A stretch of DNA of 64,000 bases from Ampullaceana balthica (Eukaryota > Mollusca > Gastropoda > Lymnaeidae). A model generated the notes under the pieces. That model did no database searches. It saw only the letters and a program-made list of their open reading frames with translations, and was not told where the DNA came from. The translations under genes were made by a program, and so were the position numbers. Numbering within the stretch: the stretch's first letter is position 1; every line of letters begins with the position of its first letter. The stretch covers positions 1-64,000 of the forward strand of contig CALYLW010000214.1 in the NCBI GenBank assembly GCA_944989445.1, read 5' to 3'. Below are positions 11,764 to 23,556 of this stretch, piece by piece.

Positions 11764-12050
11764 AACAGTCAATATTATCTACACATATTTGTGTCTTATT
11801 GTTAAACCAAATTTACTTTTAACAGTCAATATTATCTATATATATTTGTGTCTTATTGTTAAACCAAATTTACTTTTAACAGTCAATATTATCTACACAT
11901 ATTTGTGTCTTATTGTTAAACCAAATTTACTTTTAACAGTCAATATTATCTACACATATTTGAGTCTTATTGTTAAACCAAATTTCCCTTTAACAGTCAA
12001 TATTATCTACCTATATATGTGTTATTGTTAGCCCAATTTTCCTTCTAACA
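11764..12050 (+). repeat. 57-bp tandem array
   Basis: Five units spaced 57 bp (AACAGTCAATATTATCTACA at 11764, 11821, 11878, 11935 and 11992), the last ones diverged. A further diverged unit lies at 21947-22011. This suggests that the 12.09-21.95 kb block was inserted into the array. Confidence 0.9.
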
Positions 12051-12089
12051 ATTAATATTTTCTACAAATATATGAGTATGTGTGTGATT

Positions 12090-12150
12090 CAGTGGCGTAG
12101 CGTGGGTATGTGCGCCCGGGGCAGAAACCAAATTTGCCACCCCCCCCCCA
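12090..12150. mobile_element. Left end of an outer hAT-like element
   Basis: CAGTGGCGTAGCGTGGGTAT followed by GCGCCCGGGGC. The matching inverted end is at 19,410-19,467 (GCCGCCCGGGGC ... CTTGCTACGCCACTG). The 8 bases before it are GTGTGATT, which recur at 21947-21954 but not directly after 19,467. Confidence 0.5.
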
Positions 12151-12439
12151 AAAAAAATATGTTAACACTTTAAAGTTAAAAAAAAATTAATTAGAAAGTA
12201 ATAATAAGAACACTTTAAATTTTATGTTTAAAAAAAAGGTTTCATTTCTCTAATGAAATTTAAGTTTTGTTAATCCTCATGTCTCAATCTTTCATGTATC
12301 AATGTTTTAGCCATGGCATGCTCAATAGCCAAAATAACAATAGACTAGACAATTTTGGTGTATTCGTAATTGATCGTCATTAATTTTTCTTTAAAATAAT
12401 TTTAGAGAAGCCGTTTTAACACCTTGCATTACTTAAGAC

Positions 12440-13572
12440 CAGTGGCGTAACAACGGGTTGGCATCGGGGCAGTTGCCAAGGGCGCCAGATTTAAAGGGCG
12501 CTACTAAATCTCTTTTTTAAAAATATGTATTAAATGATTGTATTTTTAGTGTTGAAATTACACAAAATGCACATATTTATTTGAATTGTTAGTTTTAAAC
12601 ATAATATATAGCTCTCACAGAATTTCTTTTCAATATATGTGGTGTTTATAGATCTCTCAGGCAAAAGTTTCCCGACCTCTGCACTAAAATAAGAATTTAC
12701 GTCCATTTACGTGGCCCTACGGCACACGTGTTTTGAAATGTCTGTCCAGAATAACAACCCAATCGCCTTGGAAAATTCAATTAAGAGAGGTTGAATGCCA
12801 AAAATCTAGGAGTTATGCGGATCTAAAATACATTACTCTTATGGAATTTGGCAGGGACCTAACAGTTAATTCGATATAGGGAGGTTTTCGACTTAGGGAA
12901 GTTCGACTTATCGAGGTCCGACTGCATTTCACTTTTATCCTCGATAACAAAAAAGTGAATAATTAATTACATTTAAATATATTTCATTACTATATTGTAT
13001 TATGTTTAAGGCTTCTTATCATACAAATGTCAATATATTTTACAGTCTCTCATTGAAAAAAGAAAACTCTTAGTATCCCCATCCCACTGTCAATGGAGTA
13101 AAGTGTGTGAGGGGAGGGAATGTGTCTCCTCTCAAGGGCTTGTGTCGGTATGTCAAAGCAAGTTTACTCCTTTCACATGAAACATCAGATACCGCCTCTC
13201 TTTCATTTCAATCCTTCTAGCCGCTATGGCTGTCCCCCCCCCCTCTTAATATCAACATTGTCCTTGATTAATCTGCGCCTATTACGCCAGTTTCCCTAAC
13301 TCGAAAACTCCGTAAGTCGATTTTTTCCCCATGAGTTCGACTTAGTGAGGTCCGACTGTGTTAGCAACACGCCAATACGCCAGCTAACGGAAGTTATATT
13401 CACGTTGTATGACTGCCACTGTCAGACTACGAAATTATTGTCATAAATAAAATAAGACAAATTCAATTACTTTTTCTAACAAATGAAAAAATCGCAGACT
13501 GAAACTTGTCAATTTATCAAGGGCGCCAAAAATAAATTTGCCAAGGGTGCCAAAAACGTAGTTACGCCTCTG
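12440..13572 (+). mobile_element. Non-autonomous hAT element, copy 1 (1,133 bp)
   Basis: Starts CAGTGGCGTAACAACGGG and ends GTAGTTACGCCTCTG, with a perfect 8-bp target duplication CTTAAGAC (12432-12439 and 13573-13580). Both ends carry GGGCGCCA/TTGCCAAGG motifs. It shares its body with the inverted copy at 22030-23548. There is no transposase frame. It contains a fragment of another hAT MITE and part of a Tc1/mariner-like element. Confidence 0.85.
12493..12687 (-). mobile_element. hAT MITE fragment (family of 31628-31949)
   Basis: ATATGTGGTGTTTATAGATC, then CTCAGGCAAAAGTTTCCCGA, matches the reverse complement of the MITE at 31628-31949 (GGGGTCGGGAAACTTTTTGC end). Only one terminus is evident, so the copy is truncated inside the larger hAT. 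Confidence 0.55.
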
Positions 13573-13580
13573 CTTAAGAC

Positions 13581-14468
13581 AGTTGTAAGCAATGTTCGAA
13601 TTAATTATATTATTTTAGGCAGGGTAACTTTGAGACTAAATATCTTTATAAACTTAAATAAAACGCATAGTCTTGAATTCATTTTTTTCTCTTCATGGGG
13701 TTGAAATATTCATTGCCTGACTATGTCATGTGTAATATTTTGAATACTCTAATTTCCAGACAAAATTTCAAAGTCCAATAGATTAGCTGGTGTACGAAAA
13801 GACATGTCTGTTTTCTAAATTCTATATCACTGCCAAAGCCTCACACGAATTTATACACTTATCTCATTTTATGAAGAAATCAAATTTCTTCTTAACTGTT
13901 ATTCTACATAGCATGTATATATATATACATATTTGTTTCGATCACCAAAAATTTGCTCTCTTGTTCTTTGATTGGAAGGTTCGATTAAAAAGATGAGGTC
14001 TCCACATAAATTGTTATCAAATGTCAAAGCGTCCCTGAAGAATTCAATTCCATTAGTTTCTCTATGAGTAGCCAGTGCTAAGAATTTTTGTTGCTGAGCA
14101 ATATACGTTTGTAAAGAATTTCGGGCTTTTTAAAAATATAACTTTGAAAGTAAAAAGATTTCATTGTGACTGGCAAAGTTCCTGCGTCTGTTCGTGTGTT
14201 GAGCTTTTTTGTCTGCATCTTTCAGTTCTATAGCTTACAAAGTAACCTCAAACTGGCTCCATGATATATTCAATATTTTGTATCCTAAAGTATGAATGCC
14301 TTGCTTGTAGAAGCAATTAGGTATTTCCAACAGTGTATGGACTTAGAAAATAATGCGTAACAACGCTCAAGTGTACTAAAATAGTTAGAGAATTCGTTTC
14401 AGTTGGAGTATCATGTTAACAAATTAGGTTTAACTGTTTGAACGAGTTTGACATGAGATTTTTGCGCC
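13581..14468. other. Unassigned sequence inside the outer element
   Basis: AT-rich. No coding frame or array recognised. Bounded by the hAT target duplication and by the Harbinger-like copy 2. Confidence 0.4.
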
Positions 14469-14471
14469 TTT

Positions 14472-16109
14472 GGGGCCGTCCATAAATGACGTCACGCTCC
14501 TAAGAGGGGGGGGGTCACACTTTTGTGACGATGTGTAACGAGGGGGAGGGAGGGGGGGTTGAAGAAATGTGACGTCACATCGAAATGGTAACTTTAAATA
14601 AAACTTCCACTGAAATATTTGGTGGCTTACAATTTATTTAATGACTTTTTTTTAAATCAGGGCTTCTCTATGTGCCGGTCGGTAGGCCATCAGACGAAAA
14701 TTAAATCTAATTATAATCCTTAAGTTTGAGCACTCACAAGATAACGTATGAAATTGTTACACTGTGTCGTTTGAGACTCGTTTGATGTTGACATCAAAGC
14801 ATTTATTTGTGATGTAACCGAAGCTCCGTCGGCGAACATTTTTGCCTGTTACCCCAAAATATATAAGTTTATGTGTGCGTTACCCCCCCCCCACTTTCCA
14901 ACCCCAGACTCTAGGTCCTGCTCACATGACTCGGGGATTTGAGGGATCGTCGTTAGCGAAAATGCTACTGGTGAGTTTTACAAGCATGACAAGTGTCTAA
15001 AAATGATCTGAATAGGATTATGTGTAGATATTTTAAGTCAAAACGACACGGAATATCCTTTTTCTAAAAAAAGGGGGGGGGTGGAATCTATTTGATAGAA
15101 TTATAAACGTTTTAAGTTTGATATAATTATTCGGTTGGTTTTTGGTCAAACGTCCCTCGCCATTACAGATATAATGATAAATGAGCCAATTTAAAAGTTG
15201 TCAAGTATTCATTAACTTTATTTAATGCATCAAATTCTTGACATCGCAATTCGAGAGGAGCACAAAACAACTTTTCTTCTTAGCTCAGTTTTTAAGGCAT
15301 TAATTTTGAATGTCACAGAAAGGATACTTGATACAGTCAAGTCATGTGGATTAAGATTATTGTCACTCGTGTCAATATAAATGAAAGTAGGGTGGATTTA
15401 GGTGTATTCATATAGTACGTCTGTAAGAAATCTACATAGTTGTCAATTTTTAAAAAAATGCATTTTCTGGAAGGAACCGGTTCAATAATGGGCATATGTT
15501 CCAAGCGTTCACGTACACATGATGTAATTTAATATATCTAGTGGATTGTAGTGGATGTTATATGTCTCAAATGAGTCTGCTTTACCCCCAAGAATTCCCT
15601 TTTGACCCCAGATGAGCTTATTTACCCCTGTTCGCCGATTTCTTTCTTAAGGGATGCCCGTCAGTCAATTGAGGGATTTTTTTTAAAAAACATTTTAAAA
15701 ATATCATTTTAAAACATTTTTTTTCTAAACAAAGACGTTAACCGTGATGATTAATAGCCAATTTTTAATTTGTATTCAGTAAAAAAATATATATAATCTA
15801 AGGATGTTAACACAGTTCGTTTTTTTTTGAAGGCCGGTTAAACGTTTTGAAAAAAATGCTTCACGCGGGTTACGATATTACAATGTAGACCTTCTCCAAA
15901 TAAATAATAAATACTTAAATTACAATAAAAGTGATTTGAAACATACTTATTTTCAAATAGAAAATAAGGTGGGTTTTTTTTGGAGGGGGGTGGGTCAAAG
16001 CTTTGTGGCGTATTTTTAGAGGCGGGTCTAACTTTTTGTGACGACGCGTGACGAGGGGGGGGGTAAAAAAACGTGCCGAAATCGCGTGACGTAATTTATG
16101 GATGGCCCC
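14472..16109 (+). mobile_element. Harbinger-like element, copy 2 (1,638 bp)
   Basis: Begins GGGGCCGTCCATAAATGACG and ends GTAATTTATGGATGGCCCC. Flanked by TTT on each side (14469-14471 and 16110-16112), a 3-bp duplication consistent with but not canonical for Harbinger. Subterminal GTGACGTCAC and G-runs are shared with copies 1 and 3. Its interior, including CGGTCGGTAGGCCATCAGAC, is homologous to copy 3 in inverse orientation. No transposase frame, so non-autonomous. Confidence 0.75.
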
Positions 16110-16405
16110 TTTGTTGTACTCTTGTATAATTTCCAGTCCTTAAGAATTATTTACAAACCTTGGGCCTGTGCAGTCCATTGTGTTAAGATCATCATTTATT
16201 CAAAATCATTTCAGAAATGTCGTAAGCAGATTCACTCTTGCTTGAATGAAATCTTTGAAAGATTCTAAAGCGTCTACTTTTTTATTTTCAATCTTTACAT
16301 ATAACACAATTGGACTTGTTTGATCCTTATGTCAAATTTGTGAAGAGACATCAAATACAATGGAACAATATTTGGTATCTTGTTATTGAAGAAAGATGAT
16401 TTTTC

Positions 16406-18318
16406 GTGAACTGTATCTCCTAAAATTGCTATGACGTCAACTGTATCTACTAACATTGCTATGACGTCAAGTGTATCTCCTAAAATTGCTATGACGTCAA
16501 CTGTATCTACTAACATTGCTATGACGTCAAGTGTATCTCCTAAAATTGCTATGACGTCAACTGTATCACTTAAAATTGATATGTCAACTGTGTCTCCTAA
16601 AATTGCTACGACGTCAACTGTATCTCCTAAAATTGCTATGACGTCAACTGTATCTCCTAAAATTGCTATGACATCAACTGTATCTCCTAAAATTGCTATG
16701 ACGTAAACTGTATCTCCTAAAATTGCTATGACGTCAAATGTATCTCCTAAAATTGCTATGACGTCAACTTTATCTCCTAAAATTGCTATGACGTTAACTG
16801 TATCTCCTAAAATTGCTATGACGTGAAGTGTATCTCCTAAAATTGCTATGACGTCAACTGTATCTCCTAAAATTGCTATGACGTCAACTGTATCTCCTAA
16901 AATTGCTATAACGTCAACTTTATCTCCTAAAATTGCTATAACGTCAATTGTATCTCCTAAAATTGCTATGTCGTCAACTGTATCACCTAAAATTGCTATG
17001 ACGTCAATTGTATCTCCAACAATTGCTATGACGTCAACTGTATCTCCTAACATTGCTATGACGTGAAGTGTATCTCCTAAAATTTCTATGACGTTGACTG
17101 TATCTCCTAAAATTACTATGACGTGAAGTGTATCTCCTAAAATTGCTATGACGTGAAGTGTATCTCCTAAAATTGCTATGACATCAACTGTATCTCCCAA
17201 AATTGCTATGACGTCAACTGTATCTCCTAAAATTGCTATGACGTCAACTGTATCTACTAACATTGCTATGACGTCAAGTGTATCTCCTAAAATTGCTATG
17301 ACGTCAACTGTATCTACTAACATTGCTATGACGTCAAGTGTATCTCCTAAAATTGCTATGACGTCAACTGTATCACTTAAAATTGATATGTCAACTGTGT
17401 CTCCTAAAATTGCTACGACGTCAACTGTATCTCCTAAAATTGCTATGACGTCAACTGTATCTCCTAAAATTGCTATGACATCAACTGTATCTCCTAAAAT
17501 TGCTATGACGTAAACTGTATCTCCTAAAATTGCTATGACGTCAAATGTATCTCCTAAAATTGCTATGACGTCAACTTTATCTCCTAAAATTGCTATGACG
17601 TTAACTGTATCTCCTAAAATTGCTATGACGTGAAGTGTATCTCCTAAAATTGCTATGACGTCAACTGTATCTCCTAAAATTGCTATGACGTCAACTGTAT
17701 CTCCTAAAATTGCTATAACGTCAACTTTATCTCCTAAAATTGCTATAACGTCAATTGTATCTCCTAAAATTGCTATGTCGTCAACTGTATCACCTAAAAT
17801 TGCTATGACGTCAATTGTATCTCCAACAATTGCTATGACGTCAACTGTATCTCCTAACATTGCTATGACGTGAAGTGTATCTCCTAAAATTTCTATGACG
17901 TTGACTGTATCTCCTAAAATTGCTATGACGTGAAGTGTATCTCCTAAAATTGCTATGACGTGAAGTGTATCTCCTAAAATTGCTATGACGTCAACTGTAT
18001 CTCCTAAAATTGCTATGACGTCAACTGTATCTCCTAAAATTGCTATGACGTCAACTGTATCTCCTAAAATTGCTATGACGTCAACTGTATCTCCTAAAAT
18101 TGCTATGACGTCAACTGTATCTCCTAAAATTGCTATGACGTCAACTGTATCTCCTAAAATTGCTATGACGTCAACTGTATCTCCTAAAATTGCTATGACG
18201 TCAACTGTATCTCCTAAAATTGCTATGACGTCAACTGTATCTCCTAAAATTGCTATGACGTCAACTGTATCTCCTAAAATTGCTATGACGTCAACTGTAT
18301 CTCCTAAAATTGCTATGA
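16406..18318. repeat. 30-bp satellite with CRE palindromes and a 27-mer higher-order repeat
   Basis: About 63 monomers of AACTGTATCTCCTAAAATTG+CTATGACGTC. An 807-bp higher-order unit (26 monomers of 30 bp plus one of 27 bp) is present twice, at ~16,431-17,237 and ~17,238-18,044, nearly identical. A homogeneous tail of about ten identical monomers follows. Many monomers contain the perfect 8-mer TGACGTCA. Long frames on both strands, such as 16295-17860 minus (LGDTVDVIAI repeats), arise because 30 is divisible by three; I do not call them genes. Confidence 0.95.
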
Positions 18319-19409
18319 GCTAATTTTGAATATTTGATGACAAGTTGTTTAAACATACCCCTTTTCCCCACTATGTTCTCGGAATGGTCGAACGTATTTT
18401 ACAAGCTAATGCATTGGTTCCAGAATGTTGCATTTATTTGCAACAATATTGCCCTCTCTGTGACCTCAAAAAGTCACATTCAATTTCGCCAGGATTTAAT
18501 CAAGTCAAATATTTTAACAATAACTTCTTGCCACTTTGTTTTTTCTTTAACAACAAGTAATTGTCGGTCTTTAAATTAATCCTCTATTCTTTTTTATCCA
18601 ATTTCTGATTCATTCCATTTGCAAGAAACTTTGGGTAATGTTGAGCACTTATTGAGTACTTATCTTGGCTTTTCTTTTTTTCAAATTAAAATTTACTTCC
18701 ACTTTTTAACACGTTTTAATTCCACTAGATAAGCAATTGTTTCCATTATTTTTGTTTATGCCACAAAACAAAAGACATTAAAATTTAAATAAGCCATATA
18801 AATACGCAAACAATTTTTTCCATTCGATCACTTACGTTAAAATCAAACTTGAATCAATTATATATACCAGCACATTATTTTCATACTGTCAGCCCTTATG
18901 TTTTCCAGCTTAATAACATTAGTATCAGAAGACTTTAGATTTATAATGGAGTTTAAAGTTTTGGCATTAGAAGCGGTCTCGTATTTTAATATAGTTCTTC
19001 ATTTCGTTTAAATTTTTTTTATCTTCGCTTTTCTTTTCTTTTTATTAAAATTTATTTTCAGGTTTTAACAATTAGCTAATGAACAACGAGGAATTTGCCC
19101 CCCCCCCATTTTACAACAGGGGAGGCTGTCAAATTTTAAGAATCAAATAATTTATCACCACATCAGCGTCAAGTTCTCATACTAATTTATCCTCTGGTTT
19201 TTCTTTTATTGCAGTAGTATTAGTATTAGAAGAATTTAAATCCAATAAGGAGTTTGACTTTTTGGCAGTTAAAACGTTCACATGCTTTTGGATAGTTCCT
19301 TTATTTCTTTTATTAATTTCTTATTTAGGTTTTCTTTAATGTTAAAAAATTCCCCTTTCTTTTAAAATTTTCATTTTAAGAAACTAATTAACGACTAGGA
19401 ATTTGCCGC
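18319..19409. other. Unassigned AT-rich sequence
   Basis: No gene recognised. It lies between the satellite and the right end of the outer hAT-like element. Confidence 0.4.
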
Positions 19410-19467
19410 CCCTTGCAAAGTGCCGCCCGGGGCATTCGCCCCCTGCACCCCCCTTGCTACGCCACTG
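19410..19467. mobile_element. Right end of the outer hAT-like element
   Basis: TTTGCCGCCCCTTGCAAAGT, then GCCGCCCGGGGC and CTTGCTACGCCACTG, is the inverted counterpart of 12,090-12,150. If it pairs with that end, the element plus its nested contents spans ~7.4 kb. Confidence 0.5.
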
Positions 19468-19816
19468 CATATACTGGTGTATAGGTTTTATTAGGACCAA
19501 GGCGGAAGGCTAAATTGTCTTTCGTAGTTTCAATGGCTAATGTTTTAAACCACACCTTTATTATTTAATATTTATTTTTTTGTATGCAAACTATTGCTGT
19601 TAATTCATAAAACATATATTATACATTTATGCTCAATTATCGCTGATACCTAACGCTGAGGGACATCACTCTGCTTTTTTTAAATTTTGCGTTGTAAGCA
19701 GTGCTGATTGACTCAAATAGTTATTTTTTGGTGCAGTAATTTGGTGCGCTGCTATCTAAAATTAGTTTAAAAATCGTGTGGTGATTAGCACTGTAAAAAT
19801 ATATACAATATAATAG

Positions 19817-20393
19817 TCCAAGTCACTGGCTGGCTGGAAGGATGTGGAACGCTGAGGAACGATGTACAACAGTCTATAGCAGTTGAAAAATCGTGTGGTG
19901 ATTAGCGTTGTAAAAATATTTAATATGACGTCATTGTTTGATCTTATATTTTAAAATACAAGGTGTGCATCGGTGCGCAAGATGATTATAAATTAAAGAT
20001 GCGCTGTTAAAAAATATTATATGAAGTCATTGTTTTAGCTCATATTTTAATTTTGGAAAAGGGAACAATGTAAAAAGAGGATTTAATATGGTTAATTGTA
20101 AAATACTTTGTGTACATTCCAGGAAGTTTAATATTTCGTATTTATCAAACAAGGATAAGTTACTTGGGCTTTTGACAAAAAACAAAGTGGGCGCCGTAGG
20201 CGCCTTACAACTCCTATTATAAAATAGCCCTACAACTCCTATTATAAAATACTTTGCGTACATTTCAGAAAGTTTAATATTTCGTATTTATCAAAAAAGG
20301 ACAAGTTAGTTGGGCTTTTGAAAAAGGTTGGCGCCGTTGGCGCCCTAAAAAAGTGGGCGCCGCAGGCGCCAAGGCGCCCCCGGCACAATCTAG
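19817..20393 (+). mobile_element. Helitron-like unit 1
   Basis: Starts TCCAAGTCACTGGCTGGCTG and ends in GC-rich hairpins (GGCGCCGCAGGCGCC) followed about 17 nt later by CTAG and then T. This resembles Helitron architecture (5' TC, 3' hairpin, CTRR, insertion before T). No Rep/helicase frame. The base before the 5' TC is G rather than the expected A, which weakens the call. Similar sequence continues upstream to ~19,490. Confidence 0.45.
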
Positions 20394-20408
20394 TAAATAA
20401 AATAATAG

Positions 20409-20822
20409 TCCAAGTCACTGGCTGGCTGTCTGGATGGATGTGGAACGCTGAGGAACGATGTACAACAGTCTATAGCAGTTGAAAAATCGTGTGCTGATTA
20501 GCACTGTAAAAAATTTTAATATGACGTCATTGTTTGATCTTATATTTAACAAAAGGTGTGCATTAAATGGTGTGCAAATTAATTACAAATTAAAGACGGG
20601 CTGTAAAAAATATATTATATGACGTCATTGTTTTAGCTTATATCTAAATTTTGGAAAAGGGAACGATGTAAAAATAGGATTTGAGGATTTACAATTATAA
20701 AATACTTTGTGTACATTTCACGAAGTTTAATATTTCGTATTTATCAAACAAGGATAATTTACTTGGGGTTTTGACAAAAAAAGTGGGCGCCGCAGGCGCC
20801 ACGGCGCCCCGGCACAATCTAG
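20409..20822 (+). mobile_element. Helitron-like unit 2
   Basis: Same 5' TCCAAGTCACTGGCTGGCTG and same 3' GGCGCCGCAGGCGCC hairpin, ending CACAATCTAG before T. It is separated from unit 1 by only 15 nt, giving a head-to-tail arrangement. It is shorter than unit 1 through an internal deletion. Confidence 0.45.
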
Positions 20823-20839
20823 TACGTACAATATAATAG

Positions 20840-21325
20840 TCCAAGTCACTGGCTGGCTGGCTGGAAGGATGTGGAACGCTATGACGTCATTTTTTGAGCT
20901 TATATTTTAATACAAGGCGTGCATCGAAAGGCGCGCAAAAAGGTGTGCAAAATAATTATAAATTAAAGACGCGCTGTAAAAAATATATATTATATGTCAT
21001 CATTGTTTTAGCTTATATTTTAATTTTTGAAAAGGGAACGATGTAAAAATATAATTTGATGATTTATAATTATAGAATACTTTGTGTATATTTCAGCAAG
21101 TTTAATATTTCCTATTTATCAAACAATGATAAGTTACTTGGGCTTTTGACAAAAAAGGGTAGGCGCCGTAGGCGCCCCACAGCTGCAGTGAGCGCCGTAG
21201 GCGCCCTACAATCCCTATTATAAAATACTTTTTGTAAATTTCAGTATGTTCAATATTAAGTATTTATCCAACAAGGATAAGTTAGTTGGGCATTTGAAAA
21301 AAGTGGGCGCCGCAGCACAACCTAG
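20840..21325 (+). mobile_element. Helitron-like unit 3
   Basis: Same 5' start. The internal copy of GTAGGCGCC hairpins is repeated, and the unit ends GCCGCAGCACAACCTAG before T. Partly deleted near the 5' end. Confidence 0.45.
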
Positions 21326-21839
21326 TTATTATATAAATGCTTTGTTTAATTTTCAGGAATATTTCGTATTTATTATACAAGGATAAGTTACTTGGGCTTT
21401 TGACCACAAAAAAAAGTGGGTGCCGTAGGCGGTCTACAACCTCTATTTTAAATTACTTTGTGTACATTTAAGGTAGTTTAATATTACGTATCTATCATAC
21501 AAGGACAAGTTTGTTGGGCTTTTGAAAAAAGTGGGCGCCTTAGGCGCCCAAAATAAAAATGGGCGCCGCAGCACAACCTATATTCTATACATACTTTGTT
21601 TACATTTCAGGAATATTTCGTATTTATCATACAAGGATAAGTTACTTGGGCTTTTGACATAAAAAATAAAATAAAATAAAAAACTATTATAAAATACTTT
21701 GTGTACATTTAAGAAATTTTAATATTACGTATTTATCATACAAGGACAAGTTAGTTGGGCTTTTGAAAAAGGTGGGGGCCGTAGGCGCCCTTAAGAAAAC
21801 GGGGCGCCGCAGGCGCCACGGCGCCGCAGCAAAAACTAG
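21326..21839 (+). mobile_element. Helitron-like 3' end fragments (two)
   Basis: Two further 3' portions, each with the AAGGATAAGTTACTTGGGCT module, a GGCGCC hairpin and a terminal CTAG or degenerate CTAT. They lack the 5' TCCAAG start, so they look like truncated tandem tails. Confidence 0.4.
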
Positions 21840-21946
21840 TATAACTATATTTAACTTTTCAAAGTTAAATATTTTTTTTATAAATTTTAACATCTGATCG
21901 CACTACTAGCATTTAGCGTGTGAACACTCAAGTGACGTCATATTAG

Positions 21947-22011
21947 TGTGATTGCTAAACCACATTTCCTTCTTACAGTCAATATTATCTAGACATATCT
22001 ATGTGTCATTG
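21947..22011 (+). repeat. Isolated unit of the 57-bp array
   Basis: GTGTGATTGCTAAACCACAT, then ACAGTCAATATTATCTAGAC, aligns with the array at 11764-12050. Its first eight bases equal those preceding the outer element at 12082-12089. Confidence 0.6.
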
Positions 22012-22029
22012 AAAAGCTGTGGTGACACT

Positions 22030-23548
22030 CAGAGGCGTAACTAGATTTTTGGCGCCCTTGGCAAATTTATTTTTGGCGCCCTTGATAAATTGACACGTTT
22101 CAGCTTTGCGATTTTTTCAGTTGTTAGAAAATAATTATTGAATTTCTCTTATTTTATTTATGACAATAATTACGTAGTCTGACAGAGACAGTCATACAAC
22201 GTGAATATAAAAAAAAGCATAAGACAGGAACAATACTAATTTGCAGTTTATTATTTACTAAATAATACCAAATAAAATGGTTGATCAAACGTGATATTGT
22301 TGCGACAATAAAGACTGCAGCAAAACTTGAAGTATCATGTCATTGTATTATAAATAAAAACAATAGTATCAATGTGTCATACTCATTATCTTATACATAA
22401 CGATAGAAACTCACAATTAAAAGTAAATTTAAGTAACACTCCACCGACTACAGCTAAGCACTTCTGTTAGCTGGCGTATTGGCGTGTTGTTAATACAGTC
22501 AGACCTCTCTTAGTCGAACTCAAGGGGGGAAAATATTCAACTTATGCAGTTATCTAGTTAGGGAAACTGGTGTAATAGGCACAGATTAATTAAGGACAAT
22601 GTTGGTATTGAGAGGGGGGCAGCCAGAGCGGCTAGAAGGCTTGACTGGAAAGAGGGGCGGTGATGTTTCATATGAAAGGAGCCAACTTGCTTTGACATAC
22701 CGACACAAGCCGTGAGAGGAGACACCTTCCCTCCCCTCCCCCACTTTACTTCCTCGACAATGGGATGGGAATAGTAAGATTGTTCTTTTTAAAAGAAAGG
22801 ATGTAAAATCATATTGAAATTTGTATGATAAGAAACACCGCAAAGGTCAAAGTCGAAAACCTCCCCATATCGAATTAATTGTTAGGTCCTGGCCAAATTC
22901 GATAAGACTAATGTATTTTAGATCACCTTGACTCCAAGATTTTTGGTTTTCAACCTCTCTTAGTCGAATTTTCCAAGGCGTTTGGGTTATTATTCTGGAG
23001 TGAGATTTCAAAACACATGTTCCGTAGAGCCACGTAAATGGACGTAAAATCTTATCTTATGACAAAGGCAAGAAAAGGAAGGGTAACTAATTCACGTCCC
23101 TTTGCTGCATGGTGTGACTCTTTTTAAAAAGAAAAATCTTACCCCCCCCCCAAATCCCACTGTGGAGGGAGTCCGGGAGTAACGTGGGTGAGGGGAGAGA
23201 AGGTGTTTCCTCTCACGGCTTGTGTCGGCATGTCAAAGCAAGTTGGCTTCCTTTTATATAGACCATAGACATCGCCTATCTTTCCTGTCAAGCCTACAAG
23301 CCGGTATGGCTGTTCCCCCCACCTCTCAATATCTACATTGTCCTTGATTAATCGATGCCTATTACGTCATTTTCCCTAACTCAAAAACTCCGTAAGTCGA
23401 TTTTTTTTTCGGGTCCTTTTGAGTTCAAATTAGAGAGGTCCGACAGTATCTATTTAAATACAAATTTAAAAATTTGAGATTTACTGGCGCACTTTTGAGC
23501 TGGCGCCCTTGGCAACTGCCCCGATGCCAACCCGTTGTTACGCCACTG
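22030..23548 (-). mobile_element. Non-autonomous hAT element, copy 2 (1,519 bp, inverted)
   Basis: CAGAGGCGTAACTAG at the left and CCGTTGTTACGCCACTG at the right, with a perfect 8-bp duplication GTGACACT (22022-22029 and 23549-23556). It is the reverse complement of copy 1 at 12440. It differs by an extra segment near 22,215-22,450 and by a complete nested Tc1/mariner-like element. Confidence 0.85.
22496..23446. mobile_element. Nested Tc1/mariner-like non-autonomous element (951 bp)
   Basis: Ends are CAGTCAGACCTCTCTTAGTC and GAGAGGTCCGACAG, flanked by TA (22494-22495 and 23447-23448). Inside both ends the motif AGTCGAA recurs. No transposase frame. A related right end sits at ~13,349 in hAT copy 1. 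Confidence 0.65.
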
Positions 23549-23556
23549 GTGACACT

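Noticed and set aside
16295..17860. 521-residue minus-strand frame with LGDTVDVIAI decapeptide repeats
   Set aside because: Open only because the 30-bp satellite unit is divisible by three. The opposite strand is also open, and the sequence has no other coding signs. The unique C-terminal 40 residues do not resemble a known domain.
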